The translations under genes and the position numbers were made by a program. Of a stretch of DNA of 64,000 bases, positions 11,778-23,759 are shown in pieces (the stretch's first letter is position 1; each line of letters starts with the position of its first letter). Location of the stretch: the NCBI GenBank assembly GCA_022264855.1, contig JABYQU010000002.1:310001-374000 (forward strand), in the 5' to 3' direction. Under the pieces are notes generated by a model. The model did no database searches. It was not told the DNA's origin and saw only the letters and a list, made by a program, of their open reading frames with translations. Source of the DNA: Lenzites betulinus. Its lineage: Eukaryota > Basidiomycota > Agaricomycetes > Polyporales > Polyporaceae.

Positions 11778-14330
11778 CTAGAACGCGAAGTGGGCGGCGT
11801 TCTTGCGCCGGCCCAGTGCGTACACAAGGATCTGCGAGACGAAGAGGCCGATGGTGACCCCGATCGCGACCTGGATCATGCGGATCCCGAGCTCGAAACT
11901 GCTCGAGTACTGCGCGGTGGAGCTGTTGTAGTTCTGGATGAGGCCTCCCCCGTTACCGATCGCGGACTGTGGGAGTGTGTGGTGAGTACATGTCGATCAA
12001 CCAATACGCCAAGAGCGAGTGCTTACCGGTACCAAGAACAGAACCCCGGTGACCATAGACGTGAACGCAGTCCCGCCAACAACGCGCGAGTACGTGTTCC
12101 CGCAGAGGCCGATGATGAGCGCGCCGAACGCGGACACGATGTCGCCGCGGTCCGAGATGAGGTAGTTCGCGCCCTTGTTCGCCGCGAACGCCGCGCACGA
12201 GAACGCGACCATGATCGGGAGCTGCACGCTGCGGATCGCCTGCAGGTTCGCGACGGACGAGCACATCGAGTAGATCGGCACCAGGAAGAGCATCGTCCAC
12301 CACGGGAACGGCTGCCGGTACCACGGCCATGACGGGTTGCGGTAGCATCCTGAGTGTGTGCGAGGGACGTTAGATATAGGGTGGGTCAGTGTGGGAGGAA
12401 GGAGACGGACCTTTGATGATGTGACTTGTGCCAGAGTCGGCAGTCTCCATGAAGGTGAAAGTGCCGCCGAGCTGCGAGAGGGGAAGCGAGGTGTTGCTAT
12501 CGAGGATGAAGCCGTGGAACGTCTCGGCGTCCAACATGGCGGTGGCAGCCAGGTTGTGCCGCGCCTTGGGGTTGACCAGGAGGTAGAAGTCCGACCCGAT
12601 TGTGAGGCCAAAGCCCTTGAAGACGTGTGTTAGTTTGACGGTACGCACAACCGAAAATTTGGTAGGCTTACCAGGAAGAGAGTGTATATGATGGCGTACA
12701 CCATTCGCACTGAGCCGCAAAGGATGTTCCTGGAGGTGAGCTCGAGTGCAGAGATCACTATAAAAACATAGTGAGTGCCTGATACATAGATATACCAAAA
12801 CACCAGGGTACTCACGGATAGTGAACCCGGGGAGGATAAGGACGACACCCGCAGACGAGATTGCGCTGTAGCAAAACAGGTTGCCCGGAAGTGTCCCGAG
12901 AAGTCGCGCGATGAAGGACACGACGATGGATACCGAGATCCTATGGAACGGTTAGTAAGATTCCCAACAAGAATGTAGCGCTACTCACTCATAAACGTTA
13001 GCATATATCGAGCTCTTCGCCGCAGCGTTGAGGCCAAGGTACTGCAGCACCGACGCACTCAACCCGCTAACGAACATATCCACGATCGACCCCCCAAAGG
13101 ACAACACGCATATAATCGACGCGCAGAAGAACGCGAGCAGACAGCGCGTCCAGATGTCGTACAGCGGGCGCGCCTGCAAAATGCGCTTGAGCTGCTCGCA
13201 GCCCTCCGTCGCGCCGATTTTGTCGTGCAGCACGTCGCGGTAGACGAGATGCACCTTGTGCAGCGCGGTGAGCGCGACGCGCCCGCCCGCGCGCACGAAG
13301 TGCGTCTCGGACGTGCGCGTGTCCGAGTCGAGGAAGGTGACCATGAGCAGGTTCGGGAGGTGCACGAACGCGACGTGCATCTCCAGGATCTCGCCTGCAG
13401 ACCCCAGCTGCGACTCGATTCGGTGCGAGGGCGCACCGAATGTGAGGAGGGCCTTTGCGAGCCGGAGCACAAACTTCTGCCGTGAGACGTAGTCTGTATG
13501 CGAAGGGTGAATCAGTGTCCGCCTCGTATCACGATCCGTAAGGACGAGCACTGACCTTCGACATGGTTCACGATCTGCACGCTGCGCCGCTCCCTCAGCA
13601 TCTTCGCGCGCTCCTTATAACTCGCCCCGGACGATAACGTACTCGCCGCCCCACTCGCCGCCCCGCCCTCCTTCTCATCCTTCCCAAACAGCGACCCCGT
13701 AGGCTTCTTCCCCGCCCCAAAGCGCATGAACGCCCCCACAACCCCGCCCGCGCTGCTGCGCCTCCTGCGCGCCGCCGGGCGCCCGTCCGCGTCCGGGCCG
13801 TCCTCGAGCGTACTGAACGTGCGTCCCGCGGCGATGCCCGTGGAATGCGACGAGTCGAGCGAGGACGAGCGGCGGAGGAGCGCCGCGCGCCCCGCCTGCA
13901 GCTGCGCGCGCTCCGTCGCGTGCCGCTCGCGGATCTCCGAGTCCATCGTGCTCGAGCGCCGGAGGAGGCCGCTGCGCTTCGGGACGTCGTGCAGGAGCGC
14001 GGGCTTCGGCGGCGCGGGCGCGGCGGTGGAGAGGGACTGGGACTGGCGGCGGGGCGGGGCGGGGGTGGCGGTGGAGGCTGGCTTCGAACTTGAATGGGCA
14101 GAGGATGAGGAGGAGGAGCTGGAGCTGGAGTCGTCGGGGTGTCGCGCGGAGCCGGGGACGTTGTCGAAGTAGGAGGACGCGTCGGAGAGCTTCTTGGGGT
14201 GGGGGGTTGGGCAGTCGTTGTAAGAGCGCGACGAGGGTCCGGCGCGGCCTCGTTCGCGTTCGCGCTCCTCGGGGTTGATGGTAGGTGGTGGAGACCACTG
14301 AACACTCCGCTTGCGCGGCGGGGAGGCCAT
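11778..14330 (-). CDS. Prm10/ThrE-type (DUF1212) membrane transporter
   Basis: Predicted multi-pass membrane protein of the pheromone-regulated Prm10 / threonine-serine exporter family. The start at 14330 opens ~240 residues of Ser/Arg-rich, probably disordered cytosolic sequence (RRSSS and LLRRSS stretches, polySer). The conserved domain then begins at YVSRQKFVLRLAKALLTFGAPSHRIE and HVAFVHLPNLLMVTF. Ten or so hydrophobic segments follow, including CLLAFFCASIICVLSFGG and LFCYSAISSAGVVLILPGFTI, up to the basic end FVSQILVYALGRRKNAAHFAF before TAG at 11778. About seven exons are needed. The transported substrate in fungi is not established; the long N-terminal tail has many potential phosphosites (inference). 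The downstream neighbour on the same strand is the methyltransferase gene's 3' end. Confidence 0.82.
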
Positions 14331-14821
14331 GCTTGGTGTGCGGATGGTTCACTGGGGTGAGGCTTTCGAGTTGGAAAACCGGTTCCCAAGAGGTTGTCTG
14401 TGTCTGTACGGAGGCAGAAAGACAAAGGTGAGTGGGGGCACGGGTCGGGGTGATACACACGCCAAATGAGGCTGACATGGAGGGTGACAATTTCCTGCCG
14501 TCTCTACAACCGGCGAGCGGATACCCCGGGCGAGTTGCTCAGGCCCGATCGAAAGCAAACATGAAGAAGAGGCTGACGACTCACCATTGTGCGCGTCCTT
14601 CCGCTCCCCGACATTCAACCTGGGGTTAGAGTGCAAGAAATGGATGTTATACAGTCTATGTGGTCGTGTGCGCTGACTGGTATCTGATGTACATATGAAT
14701 AACTGATGTCCGTCATAAGTGCATATGTCCCCCCAATCCCCACTATTCACCCTCCTCTCGCAGCCGCGCAGAGGCCAGTCATAAACCACCATAAACCGTG
14801 CAAGAAACAGAACAGAGGGGG
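14331..14821. promoter_or_regulatory. Intergenic, promoter of the Prm10-like gene
   Basis: The region lies between the end of the methyltransferase gene and the start of the Prm10-like gene, both minus strand. Open frames here run as shadows of the neighbours. No conserved element is seen. Confidence 0.4.
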
Positions 14822-17167
14822 TCACGACTCCTTGACCCCGACGATGAGCCGCACCTTCCGGCACGGCAACTCGGGCTCGCCCGTGTCCGCGTGCCGCTGC
14901 GCCTCCATGATATCCTCCCGCAGCCGCGTCTCTTCCTCTCTCTCCGCCTTCGAGAGCGGGTCGCGCGGCGGGAGCGCCCAGCCGTTCTTCACGAGCGAGT
15001 GCCATAGCGATATACGGCCGCGCATGTCGCTATACCACCGTCAATCAGACCCCGCCATTCTCACAAAAAACGCAAAAGCCCACGCACCTCTGATACTGAT
15101 CCACCGCGATCTCGAACCGCGCCCGGCTCACCGGCTCCGCATAGTCCTCGTCGCGCCACCCAAAGCGCCTCAGCTCGGGGTCGCGCACGGCGACCTTCGC
15201 CGCGAGCTCCTCCCACATCGCCTCCTTCGTGGACAGCACGAACGTGACCGCGCGGTAGAGGTGCATGAACTGCGAGTGCTCGTCCTGCCGGTGCATCGTG
15301 TCGAACGGGATGAGGTCGATCGCGTGCTCGCCCCCGAGCGACGTGCTCTCGTCCGAGGACGCGAACAGCATCACCGACGGCCGCCGCGCCGCGCGCCCGT
15401 TCGCCCCCGAGGCGCTGCTCGCGGAGTGCGCGGAGCCCGTCTGGCTCGTCGTGGACCGCACGGACTTCGCCTCGGAGTCGCGGCGTCTCGGGGGCGCGCG
15501 GCCATTTGTTCCGTTTCCGTTCGTCCCCGCGCCGCCACCGGTGCTGATGCTGCCGTTCTCGGCGACACTGTCGCGCTCCTGCCGGAGCGAGCTCATCGAC
15601 GGCGAAGGCGATATCGACTCCTTGATGCTACCGGCAGATGTCGGCATGGTCGATGTTGGTGAATGCGAGAGTGAGAGCGAGAGGTCCGGGATGTTGTCGG
15701 TGTTCAGCTTCGTGAGCCCGCTGGACACACTATCCGGTGACTCCTGCGAGGAGTCGTAACTGCTGCTCGCGCGCATGGAGACAGCACGTGGTGGCCCGGG
15801 GCTTAAGTTCGCCCCGGGGAGGGGAGCGAACGGCGCGAGGGGCGGCGTAGAGAAGTTGAGCACGGGCGGGGCGAGCACGCGGTCGAAGAACGCGCCGAAG
15901 TAGCCCGGGATGCAAGCTGCGGGATGAGGTGAGCTCCGCTCGGCGCGGAGAATTCGGAGGATATAAAACTTACAGCTGGGTGTGGGATTGATGAACCTGT
16001 TGGCCCAGACATCGTGGAAGAGGGTCTCCAAGAGTTCGTGCTCGTGTACGAGCTGCGAGGTATCAAAAGATGACGGGTATGATGAGAGTTCCTGGACAGC
16101 GCCCGGGTATATGGTTGGCGGACCGCGCGCATGCGCGCGGAGCGGGTCGGTGTACCATCGTGGCAGCGTGGGGAATATTGCGTCTAGGCAGTTGTAAGCC
16201 ACATATACTCACGGTGGGTGATGCTGAGACGCGGACGTACCTTCTTCCAGTATCTCAATGGTAGCACCTGGCTTCATGACTCTTCGTATCTCCTGCGTGG
16301 GATGTGAGTTACGGCCTCAACAACTTCCAATCAACGGGCTTACTTCGAAGACGGAATGCCACTACAAGCGATTGTTCAGCAATCCGGATCACGTCGCTGA
16401 CAATGTAGAGCGCAGTCTGCTGACCTTGTTTTCGGGGATGCCGAGCGCGACACATTGCATATGCACATGGTCGAACTCGTCGTCGTCAAATGGCAGCTTG
16501 TTGCGCAAGCTGCTGATTATGAGAGACGCCCAAAAGGAGGCTACACAGCCATGACGTACATGTTCGTATGTGCCCATTCTATGCGGTCGGCTATCTCAGC
16601 CTCGAGGATTTGAACCGGGACTTGGATATTGACCATGTCGAGGCCGACCTTGTGGCGGGGCCTATATTAAACGACTAGCCGGACGTATGAAGGGAAGAAT
16701 GCTCACGAAAGTAGACTCTGGCCACGCCTTCGCCGACGCAAGCACCCACATACCGAGCTGAAAGAGGTGGCGGCGAGGTCAGACGTACGAGCTATGTGGC
16801 GGCGGAGCGGGGAGGCGTACACCAGTGCCGATGTCTAAACATCTCTTCGGGGGCTTGTCTTTGAAATTTATGAAGGACGCGGCACCCTTCGAAGCGACAA
16901 TCATTGCGTTGTCCAAACATTGCCTGCGGATCGGCAGTCTGCATCAAGCTAGTGCGAGCTACGCGAAGGGCAGTGTGCGTACAACTCGAGGACGTCCCGG
17001 TCAAAGGAGGAGGGATACGGGGCCTTGTCTCTGTCATAGGCATGCAGCTTGGAGCCGTTGACGTATACGAACTGGTGCTCCTTGCCGCGGGGCGTGCGGT
17101 GGGAGGCCGTGGAGGAGCTGCAGCTGAGACGGGTGTTGCGGGGAGTGCGAGGGTACGGAGGGCCCAT
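14822..17167 (-). CDS. SAM-dependent methyltransferase with a long disordered insertion
   Basis: The start at 17167 gives an N-terminus with EHQFVYVNGSKLHAYDRDKAPYPSSFDRDV. The Rossmann methyltransferase core follows: motif I LDIGTG(LG)MWVLASAKAWPES, then VGLDMVNIQVPVQ, IEWAHTNM, LPFDDDEFDHVHMQC and the EIRRVMKPGATIEILEE strand. A ~200-residue Ser/Gly/Asn-rich tract (about 15860-15380) interrupts the chain. A conserved-looking C-terminal block follows (HLYRAVTFVLSTKEAMWEEL, then MRGRISLWHSLVKNGWALPP, ending VRLIVGVKES). The substrate is unknown. Motif I is assembled across an intron near 16820, and at least six exons are required. It resembles uncharacterised basidiomycete methyltransferases of this layout; that comparison is from memory of the family, not a search. 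Confidence 0.75.
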
Positions 17168-18094
17168 GAGTGAGAGTGCGGGGGGAGGGGGACATGGGGT
17201 GGGGGGAGGAGGAAGGGGGAGAAGGGCCGGGGCCGGCGGGGGCGAGGGGATTAAAGATATTTACATGGATGAGAGCGCAACCCTGCGCGCCGCCGACGGA
17301 TGCGCCCTTCCTCCCCGGCGTCCGTCTCGGCAACTCTCTTCCCGATCGCCATCTCCCCCTCATTCGATTGCCTCTTTCCCCGCACTCGCCTCTGCACTCG
17401 TGCGGGTTTACGTCTCTCCACTAATTGCACAGCGCCCACGGGTGCCATGGCCCGTGCAAGAGCGTCAAGGTTCACAGCGCTACGCCACGGTCGGAGGCAA
17501 GAGAGTTTGGTCCGGAGAATCTGCTGCTCATTTTGCACGTCGGCACGAGGCACGTCTGATATGTTTTGGAACGTGCCCGGGGGCCCGTACCGTTACGTAT
17601 CGGCGGTGTCGCGCTGGGTAGATATCGAATGCGAGTCGGGTTTCCTCGACGACGCTGGAACATTGGCCAGACCCATATGTGCGCGCAAGCTCGCTGCTCA
17701 ACCTACCCTCCGCATGGTCGGTCTACTACTCGGGCCGTGTCCTGTGCTCTCGGCGTCGGTGTTGCGATCGTAAGATCAGAGGACGAGAACGCGGGGAGGT
17801 AAGACCTCGCACGATGAGGGCGACTCGTGTTTCACGCGTGTTTGAAGAGTACGACCGAGTTGGCTTGAGTAACTCGAGCTAGCTCGCGCAACGGAGGCGG
17901 GGCCGATCGTACACATCCTGACTAGGACTAGCCACTCGGGATCGAGATCAAGGTTGGATAAAACGCCAGCATGTTCCTCCTCCTGCACTACCGCAGCGAT
18001 CGCCTTCCTGCAGCTCTCTCTGATCCCGACTACCACAACCGCATATCGCGAGGCCTGTACCTGACTACCACTAGCTCCCCTCCCCCCCAACATC
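17168..18094. promoter_or_regulatory. Divergent intergenic region, methyltransferase / GNL1-type GTPase
   Basis: This 0.9-kb region between divergent starts should carry both promoters. An open frame at 17300-17773 (+) has a Met start but no recognisable domain and I do not call it. Confidence 0.4.
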
Positions 18095-20584
18095 ATGCTC
18101 AACAGACGCAAGAACCTATCCCACAAGCAGCGCAGGGAGCAGATCATGCTCAAGCGCGCCGTCAAGCGAGGCGACATCTCCCCGCCCCCGGCTCTCAGGC
18201 CAGACAGGCGCGTCCGCAAGCCCCGTGGCCCGCAAATTGAGCTCCCCGCCCACGCAGTCGCCGCCCGCCGGCTCCAGTCCGCGTTCATCAAGCTCCCGGC
18301 GCCCTTCCTCAAGAAAACTGAAATCATTGCCTCGGCGCTCCCCCTCGTCCGTCCCGTGCCCCCCGAGGCCGCGATCCTCCCGGATGTTGACGCCGTCCCC
18401 TCGGGCGCGACGGAAGCGGGCAATGCTCAGGCGACCCAGCTGACGTGCCCACGGCGTCCGAAATGGCGCTACGACATGTCCAAGAACGAGATCGAAGCGA
18501 ACGAAGAGGGCCAGTTCAGGAAATGGCTCGCAGAGACTGATGCCGCCGTGAACGCGTGGTGTTCCGCGGAGGAGGTTCCCGCACCAGCACCAGAACCCAA
18601 GGCTGAGGCCGCCGAGGGCGCAGAGCCGATCCCCAACCCAGAGCCGGAGCAAATGCCGCACGCGCCCACGACCTTTGAGCGGAACATCGAGGTTTACCGC
18701 CAACTGTAAGTACCTCAGACTGCTGCATCGCCTGCGGTGGCTAATGATCGCCGTCCGACAGGTGGCGCGTAACGGAGATATCACAGATCCTACTCATCCT
18801 GCTCGACTCGCGCTGTCCGACGCTCCACTTCCCGCCCTCGTTCGAGACGTACCTCGCGAGTCCGCCGCACGCCGCGCGCCTCCGCCCTATCCTCGTGCTC
18901 ACGAAGGTCGACATCGCGGGCCCGGAGCGCGCGGCAGCGTGGACGCTCTATCTCCACGAGCGTTTCCCTGGCTTACGCATCGTGCAAGTCGAGAGCTATG
19001 TCGAGAAGCACCCCGATGCGCATTCGACCATGTCCGCGGCGTCGAAACGCGCGTTTAAGCCGTTCCTTCCGTCGGCATTCCGTCATGCACTCGTCGACGC
19101 GTTAAAGGCGACGCATACGGAATTACTCACTCCGCCGGACGAAGTCAAGGCGAACCCGGAGCGGCTAAAGAAGTGGCGGCCGCGCGTGAAGACACAAGTG
19201 GACTGGGAGGCGGTCGTGCAGGCGCATGGCGGAAAGGTCGGCACCACTGTGGCCGCTGCCGTGCCGAAGAACGACAAGCCGGCGCACGAAGGTCATCCCG
19301 CTGGAGAACACGCGAACGATGACACGGAGCCGGATGTGCTGACCATCGGTGTCATTGGTAAGGTGCAGCTTAATTGTTCGCGGGACGTGAACTGACGTTT
19401 TCTACCAGGCCAGCCCAATGTCGGCAAATCGTCCCTGCTGAACGCACTGTTCGGCGCACCGAGGGTCCGCGCATCCCGCACCCCAGGCAAGGTACGTGCC
19501 CCCGCGCCCTCTCCCAGTCCGCATCTCACCAAAACGCGCGTAGACAAAGCACTTCCAGACACTATTTTGGACACCCGAAGTCCGGCTCGTCGACTGCCCC
19601 GGGCTCATCTTCCCAAATTACGTCCCGATGGAAACGCAGGTGCTGAGCGGGATCCTGCCGATCTCGCGCGTGTCCGCGATCCCACTCTGCATCCACCACG
19701 CCGCGCAGCTCATCCCGCTCGAGCGCATCCTCGGACTCGCACACCCCTCTACCACGGAGGCCCCCGCACAGGACAAGCGCACCTGGCGCGCAGGCATGCA
19801 CCCGCACGCCGCGGCGGAGGCGGGGGCGAAGGAGCCGGCGTGGACCACGGCGGACATCCTCACGGCGTATGCGGAGAAGAAGGGCTGGATTACGGCGCGC
19901 GTGGGGAGACCGGACATCAAGCGGGCGGGGAACGCGAGTGCGTATATCTTCTGCTTCTCTGTCGTTCTCACAGTATGGAATGCTGACGACTTTGGTTTCT
20001 TTGTTTCTGTCGTTTGTCGCTCGCCCGACGTGATCCGCGTACTTCCATGTGTCTATGTCCTCATCCATGCACCGACGATCGGCATTCCGATCCTCATCCA
20101 CTGGTATGCACCGCTGCGTCCATTCATAATACGCATTGGCACAGTCCTCCGGGCACTCGCGGAGGGCCGCATCCGCTGGGCGTTCTGGCCGCCCGGCACG
20201 GACCCCGCGATGATCAAGGCGCACCAGCCCGTCGAGAGTGCGGGGATCTGGGTCGCGCAGGGGCATGTGGACGTCGATATTGACGTTGACTTCGACCATG
20301 ACAATGACCATGACGAGGAACACCACCACGGAACCTCCGGAGAAGACTCGGAGGAAGACTCGGAGGTCGACGACGAAGACGAGGACGAGGACAGTGACGC
20401 GGATGCCATTGACGAAGGCGAGGAAGACGAAGACGAAGTCCCTGCCGGGCGGGGACGCGGCGCAACGGCGACGACCACAGGCCGGTTCGGCGCGCTGCTG
20501 CTCGATGATGATGCCGATGATGTGGATGATAGCGAGGGCGATGGGGATCAGGATGCGGAGGGCGCAGAGGCAGGGAAGGCGTGA
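18095..20584 (+). CDS. Circularly permuted GTPase, GNL1 type (YlqF/YawG family)
   Basis: Exons 18095-18705, 18762-19357, 19409-19491, 19544-19937 and 20145-20584 give 707 aa. The GTPase motifs come in permuted order: G4 LTKVD at ~249, G1 GQPNVGKSS at ~403-411, G3 DCPG at ~447. The family block WRVTEISQILLILLDSRCP precedes them and NAILRALAEGRIRWAFWPPG follows. The N-terminus is very basic (RRKNLSHKQRREQ, KRAVKRGD), as in nucleolar or ribosome-associated relatives. The C-terminal ~110 residues are Asp/Glu-rich. The likely role is in ribosome assembly or nucleocytoplasmic GTPase function (family knowledge). The fourth intron (207 nt) is much longer than the others. G1 is split by an intron immediately before the Gln. 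Confidence 0.88.
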
Positions 20585-21944
20585 TGCCTGTGATGCACAC
20601 TGCACACATCGTCCGTCCGTGTCTGGGGCTGTCTGGTCTGGTCCTGCTCTGGCGGTGGCTATCTGCGGGGCAGTCCTGCGGTCATCGTCGGATGCATTGC
20701 GGTGCGGTTTTGCTTGATTCTGAACAGTGAAGATGGTCTGCCTGGATCCGTGTTGTATCACTTACTTACGGCGCATGGCGGGATGGTGGACGGGGCTAGG
20801 CGGGACTGGAAACGGATTCACTAACATGTGTATGATATCCTCAATGTCCTGTATCGATTCACGAATGCTGTATTGTTACTTGCGGATCTGGTCAGCTATT
20901 TCGGAGTTCTGGTTTCAGTCACACCGCAGAACGTTGAACGTTCTGAACGTTTGAACTGTGCCGGCAAAGAACAACTCATGATAACACTGCAATCAACATA
21001 GCCAAACCGAAACCGTGTTTCAAGGTGGCGTACAGCAGCGTACCGCGTGCCTCCGCTGTACGGTGCTGGCAGTGCTGTCCCTTGTACACGCCTTGCACGT
21101 ACAAGATCCGCCCGCGAGTGCTCATCATGGATCAATGCAGCATCATACGTGAAGCTTTCCAGGATCACAGTATTAATGGAGCAGACAGATATCAGGCACG
21201 AGCCTCTAAGCCTGTGCACCGCCGGCGCCGCTGCCAAATTGAATGCGCCCGCGCCCGCGACCGCCGCCCAACGTTCAAACGTTCAACGTTCAACGCTCAC
21301 GGGACGCCAATAACACAGTCCACGACCCTACAACACGCGTATTATACGCGTCTTATACGTGCACACACACAAACGAGCCCGAGCCCGAGTCTCGGACGTA
21401 AGCGTCACTTCAATAAAGCACCCTCAAAACGGGTCGACGCACTGTCTTGCCAAGGGTCGTCACGCACATCAAGTACCAGTCAAGTATTAACCATCGTAAA
21501 AGCGGGCGCGCGCGCAGGCGCCGTCGTAAACGTGAACGGGAACGGACAGCGGGGCGGACGCACGCACGCACGGGGCAAGGGGTAAAAAGCGTCCAGCGGG
21601 GGCAGCGACGGAGAGCACGCGCGCGCGCGCATCTCGTGCGCAATAAGTTGATAACAAACGGGGCGGGAGGAACGTAACGGAGACAGGGACGGGGGATCAA
21701 GGGAGTAGCGCGGAAAGGGTGGGTGAAGGAGGGGTAATATGGGGGTACGCGGACGCCGACCGCGCCGCCGCCGCGGTGCGCGCGACGACAGGCGGCCGGG
21801 GGAAGAGGAGGGGGTGAACATGGTATCGTTGTGGCATTTTTCGCTCCTATCCATACAACGACGCGCTGCGCTCGTCGTGACAGAGCTCATACACACTAAG
21901 TACCGGGACGGGGGCCGGGGCCGGGGCAGCACACGCACGCACGC
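20585..21944. other. Convergent intergenic region with repeats
   Basis: No gene is supported in this 1.36-kb stretch. It holds an inverted ACGTTCA-rich repeat (20930-20957 and 21270-21298), simple CG/CA-rich tracts (for example GCGCGCGC near 21620 and CACG repeats near 21560 and 21930), and many short frames without motifs. Confidence 0.45.
20930..21298. repeat. Inverted ACGTTCA-rich repeat pair
   Basis: The 28 bases at 20930-20957, read in reverse complement, match 21270-21298 almost exactly (GTTCAAACGTTCA, a 2-nt gap, then ACGTTCAACG). The arms are ~310 nt apart and each is built from ACGTTCA-like units. The similarity does not extend clearly inward. It could be a MITE-like remnant or two independent short tandem arrays. 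Confidence 0.45.
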
Positions 21945-23106
21945 CTAGTACCGCGGCGCGCCGTGGCTATAGTCGTACGCGCCCATGGCCTGGTGGGCGG
22001 GCATGGCGAAGTCGTAGCCGGGGCGGTTCATGCTCGGGCCGCGGGAGAGCTCGGACATGCTCGGCTGCGGGCTGGGGCCGCGCTGGAGGTCGGCGTAGCC
22101 GCCGACGGGCGCGAGCGTCGTCGGGCCCGCGGTGAAGTCGTGCTCGGGCAGCGGCTGGAGGCCCTGCGCGTGCCCGCCGTCGCTGTGGCCGGCGGAGCGG
22201 AACGAGCCGTGGGACGCGCCCGAGCCGCCGCGGCGGTGGCTGGGGACGATGCCGGCGTCGTCGGGCGTCGTCGGCTGCCAGTCGATGGGCTGCATGCGGT
22301 CGTCGAAGTCCGAGGACGGGCGCAGCTTCCACTTGCGGAAGATCGTCCACGCGAGCGCGATGCCGCCGACGGTGGAGGCCACGACGGCGATGACGATGAT
22401 GGTCGTGCGCGTGATGTGGCTGTTGTTGTCCACGGAGGCCCCGGTGACCTGCGCGCCGGAGGTCGCCTCGGCCTGGGCGCTGCTGTCGGTGACGGTGACG
22501 AAGTTGGTCGAAGTATGGCGGGTGGAATCAGCCTGGGTATTCGTGTTGGGGTCGGGCGCCTGAGTGACCGAGAGCTGGATGGCGCTCGTGGAGGTGGGCG
22601 CCGTCGTGTCGGACGCCGAGGTGGACGCCGCCGACGAACTGGCGGCGGAGCTGCTCGTGTCGGACGCCGACGAGGCCGAGGCGGAGGAGGACGCCGAGGC
22701 GCTGCTAGAAGCAGCAGAGCTAGAAGCAGAGACGGAGGCCTTTGCGGAAAATGAGCCCTATCACTGCGAAAATACGGATACCTGGACTTACCGAGGCAGA
22801 GTCGGAGGCAGAGCTGGCGGAGGCAGAGGCGGACGCGGAAGCCGAGGACGCTGAAACCGAGGCCGCCGACGCTGAGGCAGAGGCGGAAGCACTGGTGGAC
22901 GAAGCGCTAACCGAGTTGGCGCCGCCCTCGACGCCGATAATGGGGAGGAGGGGGAAGTCCTGCGGGGAGCGTTTCTTGATCATGCGGGAGAGCTGAGCAT
23001 GCTCGCGGGCGGGGTGAACGAGCGAATTCGCCTCGGATGAAGTGGCCAAACCCAGGGCGACGACGAGGCAAAGGAATGTGAGTGCGACCTTGCTGCGTGC
23101 GAACAT
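21945..23106 (-). CDS. Ser/Ala-rich single-pass surface protein (mucin-like)
   Basis: Two exons, 23106-22792 and 22739-21945 with a 52-nt intron, give 369 aa. A signal peptide (VALTFLCLVVALGLATSSEA) is followed by KKR, a possible Kex2-type site. A ~150-residue low-complexity tract of Ser/Ala (SASASAS repeats) comes next, likely O-glycosylated. One transmembrane helix (TTIIVIAVVASTVGGIALAW) leads to a basic FRKWK stop-transfer and a ~115-residue Gly/Pro/Ser-rich cytosolic tail. The layout recalls fungal Mid2/WSC cell-wall sensors, but no WSC cysteine domain is present, so a sensor role is only a suggestion. The low-complexity tract is maintained across the intron. Confidence 0.75.
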
Positions 23107-23759
23107 GGCTGCGTATGCTCAGCGAGTCGAGGGGGGAATGGGGAAGAGCGGGTCGCTGCGGGCGGTCGTCAGTGGGTTTTGTCAAGGATAGGGCCGCTGA
23201 TGAGCGCGCCGATGGAGGTGAAGGTGAGGAAGAGGACCGAGGCCAGCTCGGGGAACGAAGTAAATGAGGATGGGGGCGAAGGGGACGTACTGGACGACGG
23301 GAAGAAGGGGGCAGCCCCGGGGATGGATTGTTTTCTTGTAGAAGAGCAGAGAGAGTAGGAGAAAGGAGCGACGGTGGCAGAGGCCAGACAGGACGGGCGC
23401 GGAGGACGGAGAGTGAGTCGTGACGGTTGCACTCAATATCCCTTTTCCCGTTTCCAAGGCCCATATCACCAGCAACAGGCGCCCGTCCGTCGTCAGCCGT
23501 CCATCACGTCGTCCGCCTCCCGCCGCGCGCACCGCTCTCCGTCGTCTGCACGTACGCCTATGATAATGCTCGACGCCGACCGACTAGTCACTGCACGCAC
23601 ACACGCACGCACGCGTCGATCCGGAGACATGAATTGAAAGAAAGAGTAATTACAACTGCACGGGCGGACAGCTTTCCGAGCCAGATGGTCCATCACGATC
23701 GTGGGTGAAAACTGTCAGACAAGCTAATTATGGAAGAAGCCGGGCGCTCGCGCTATCGA
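23107..23759. other. Intergenic, tandem minus-strand genes
   Basis: This holds the promoter of the Ser-rich protein and the 3' end of heparinase-like A. CA/CG-rich simple sequence occurs near 23600. No coding signal is recognised. Confidence 0.4.

Noticed and set aside
16604..16618. tRNA T-arm-like sequence (GGTTCAAATCC on the minus strand)
   Set aside because: It falls inside the methyltransferase coding sequence (NIQVPVQILE) and no matching acceptor or anticodon arms were found.
17300..17773. 157-residue plus-strand frame
   Set aside because: Lies in a divergent promoter region, with composition of mixed Arg/Ser/Ala and no domain or intron signals.
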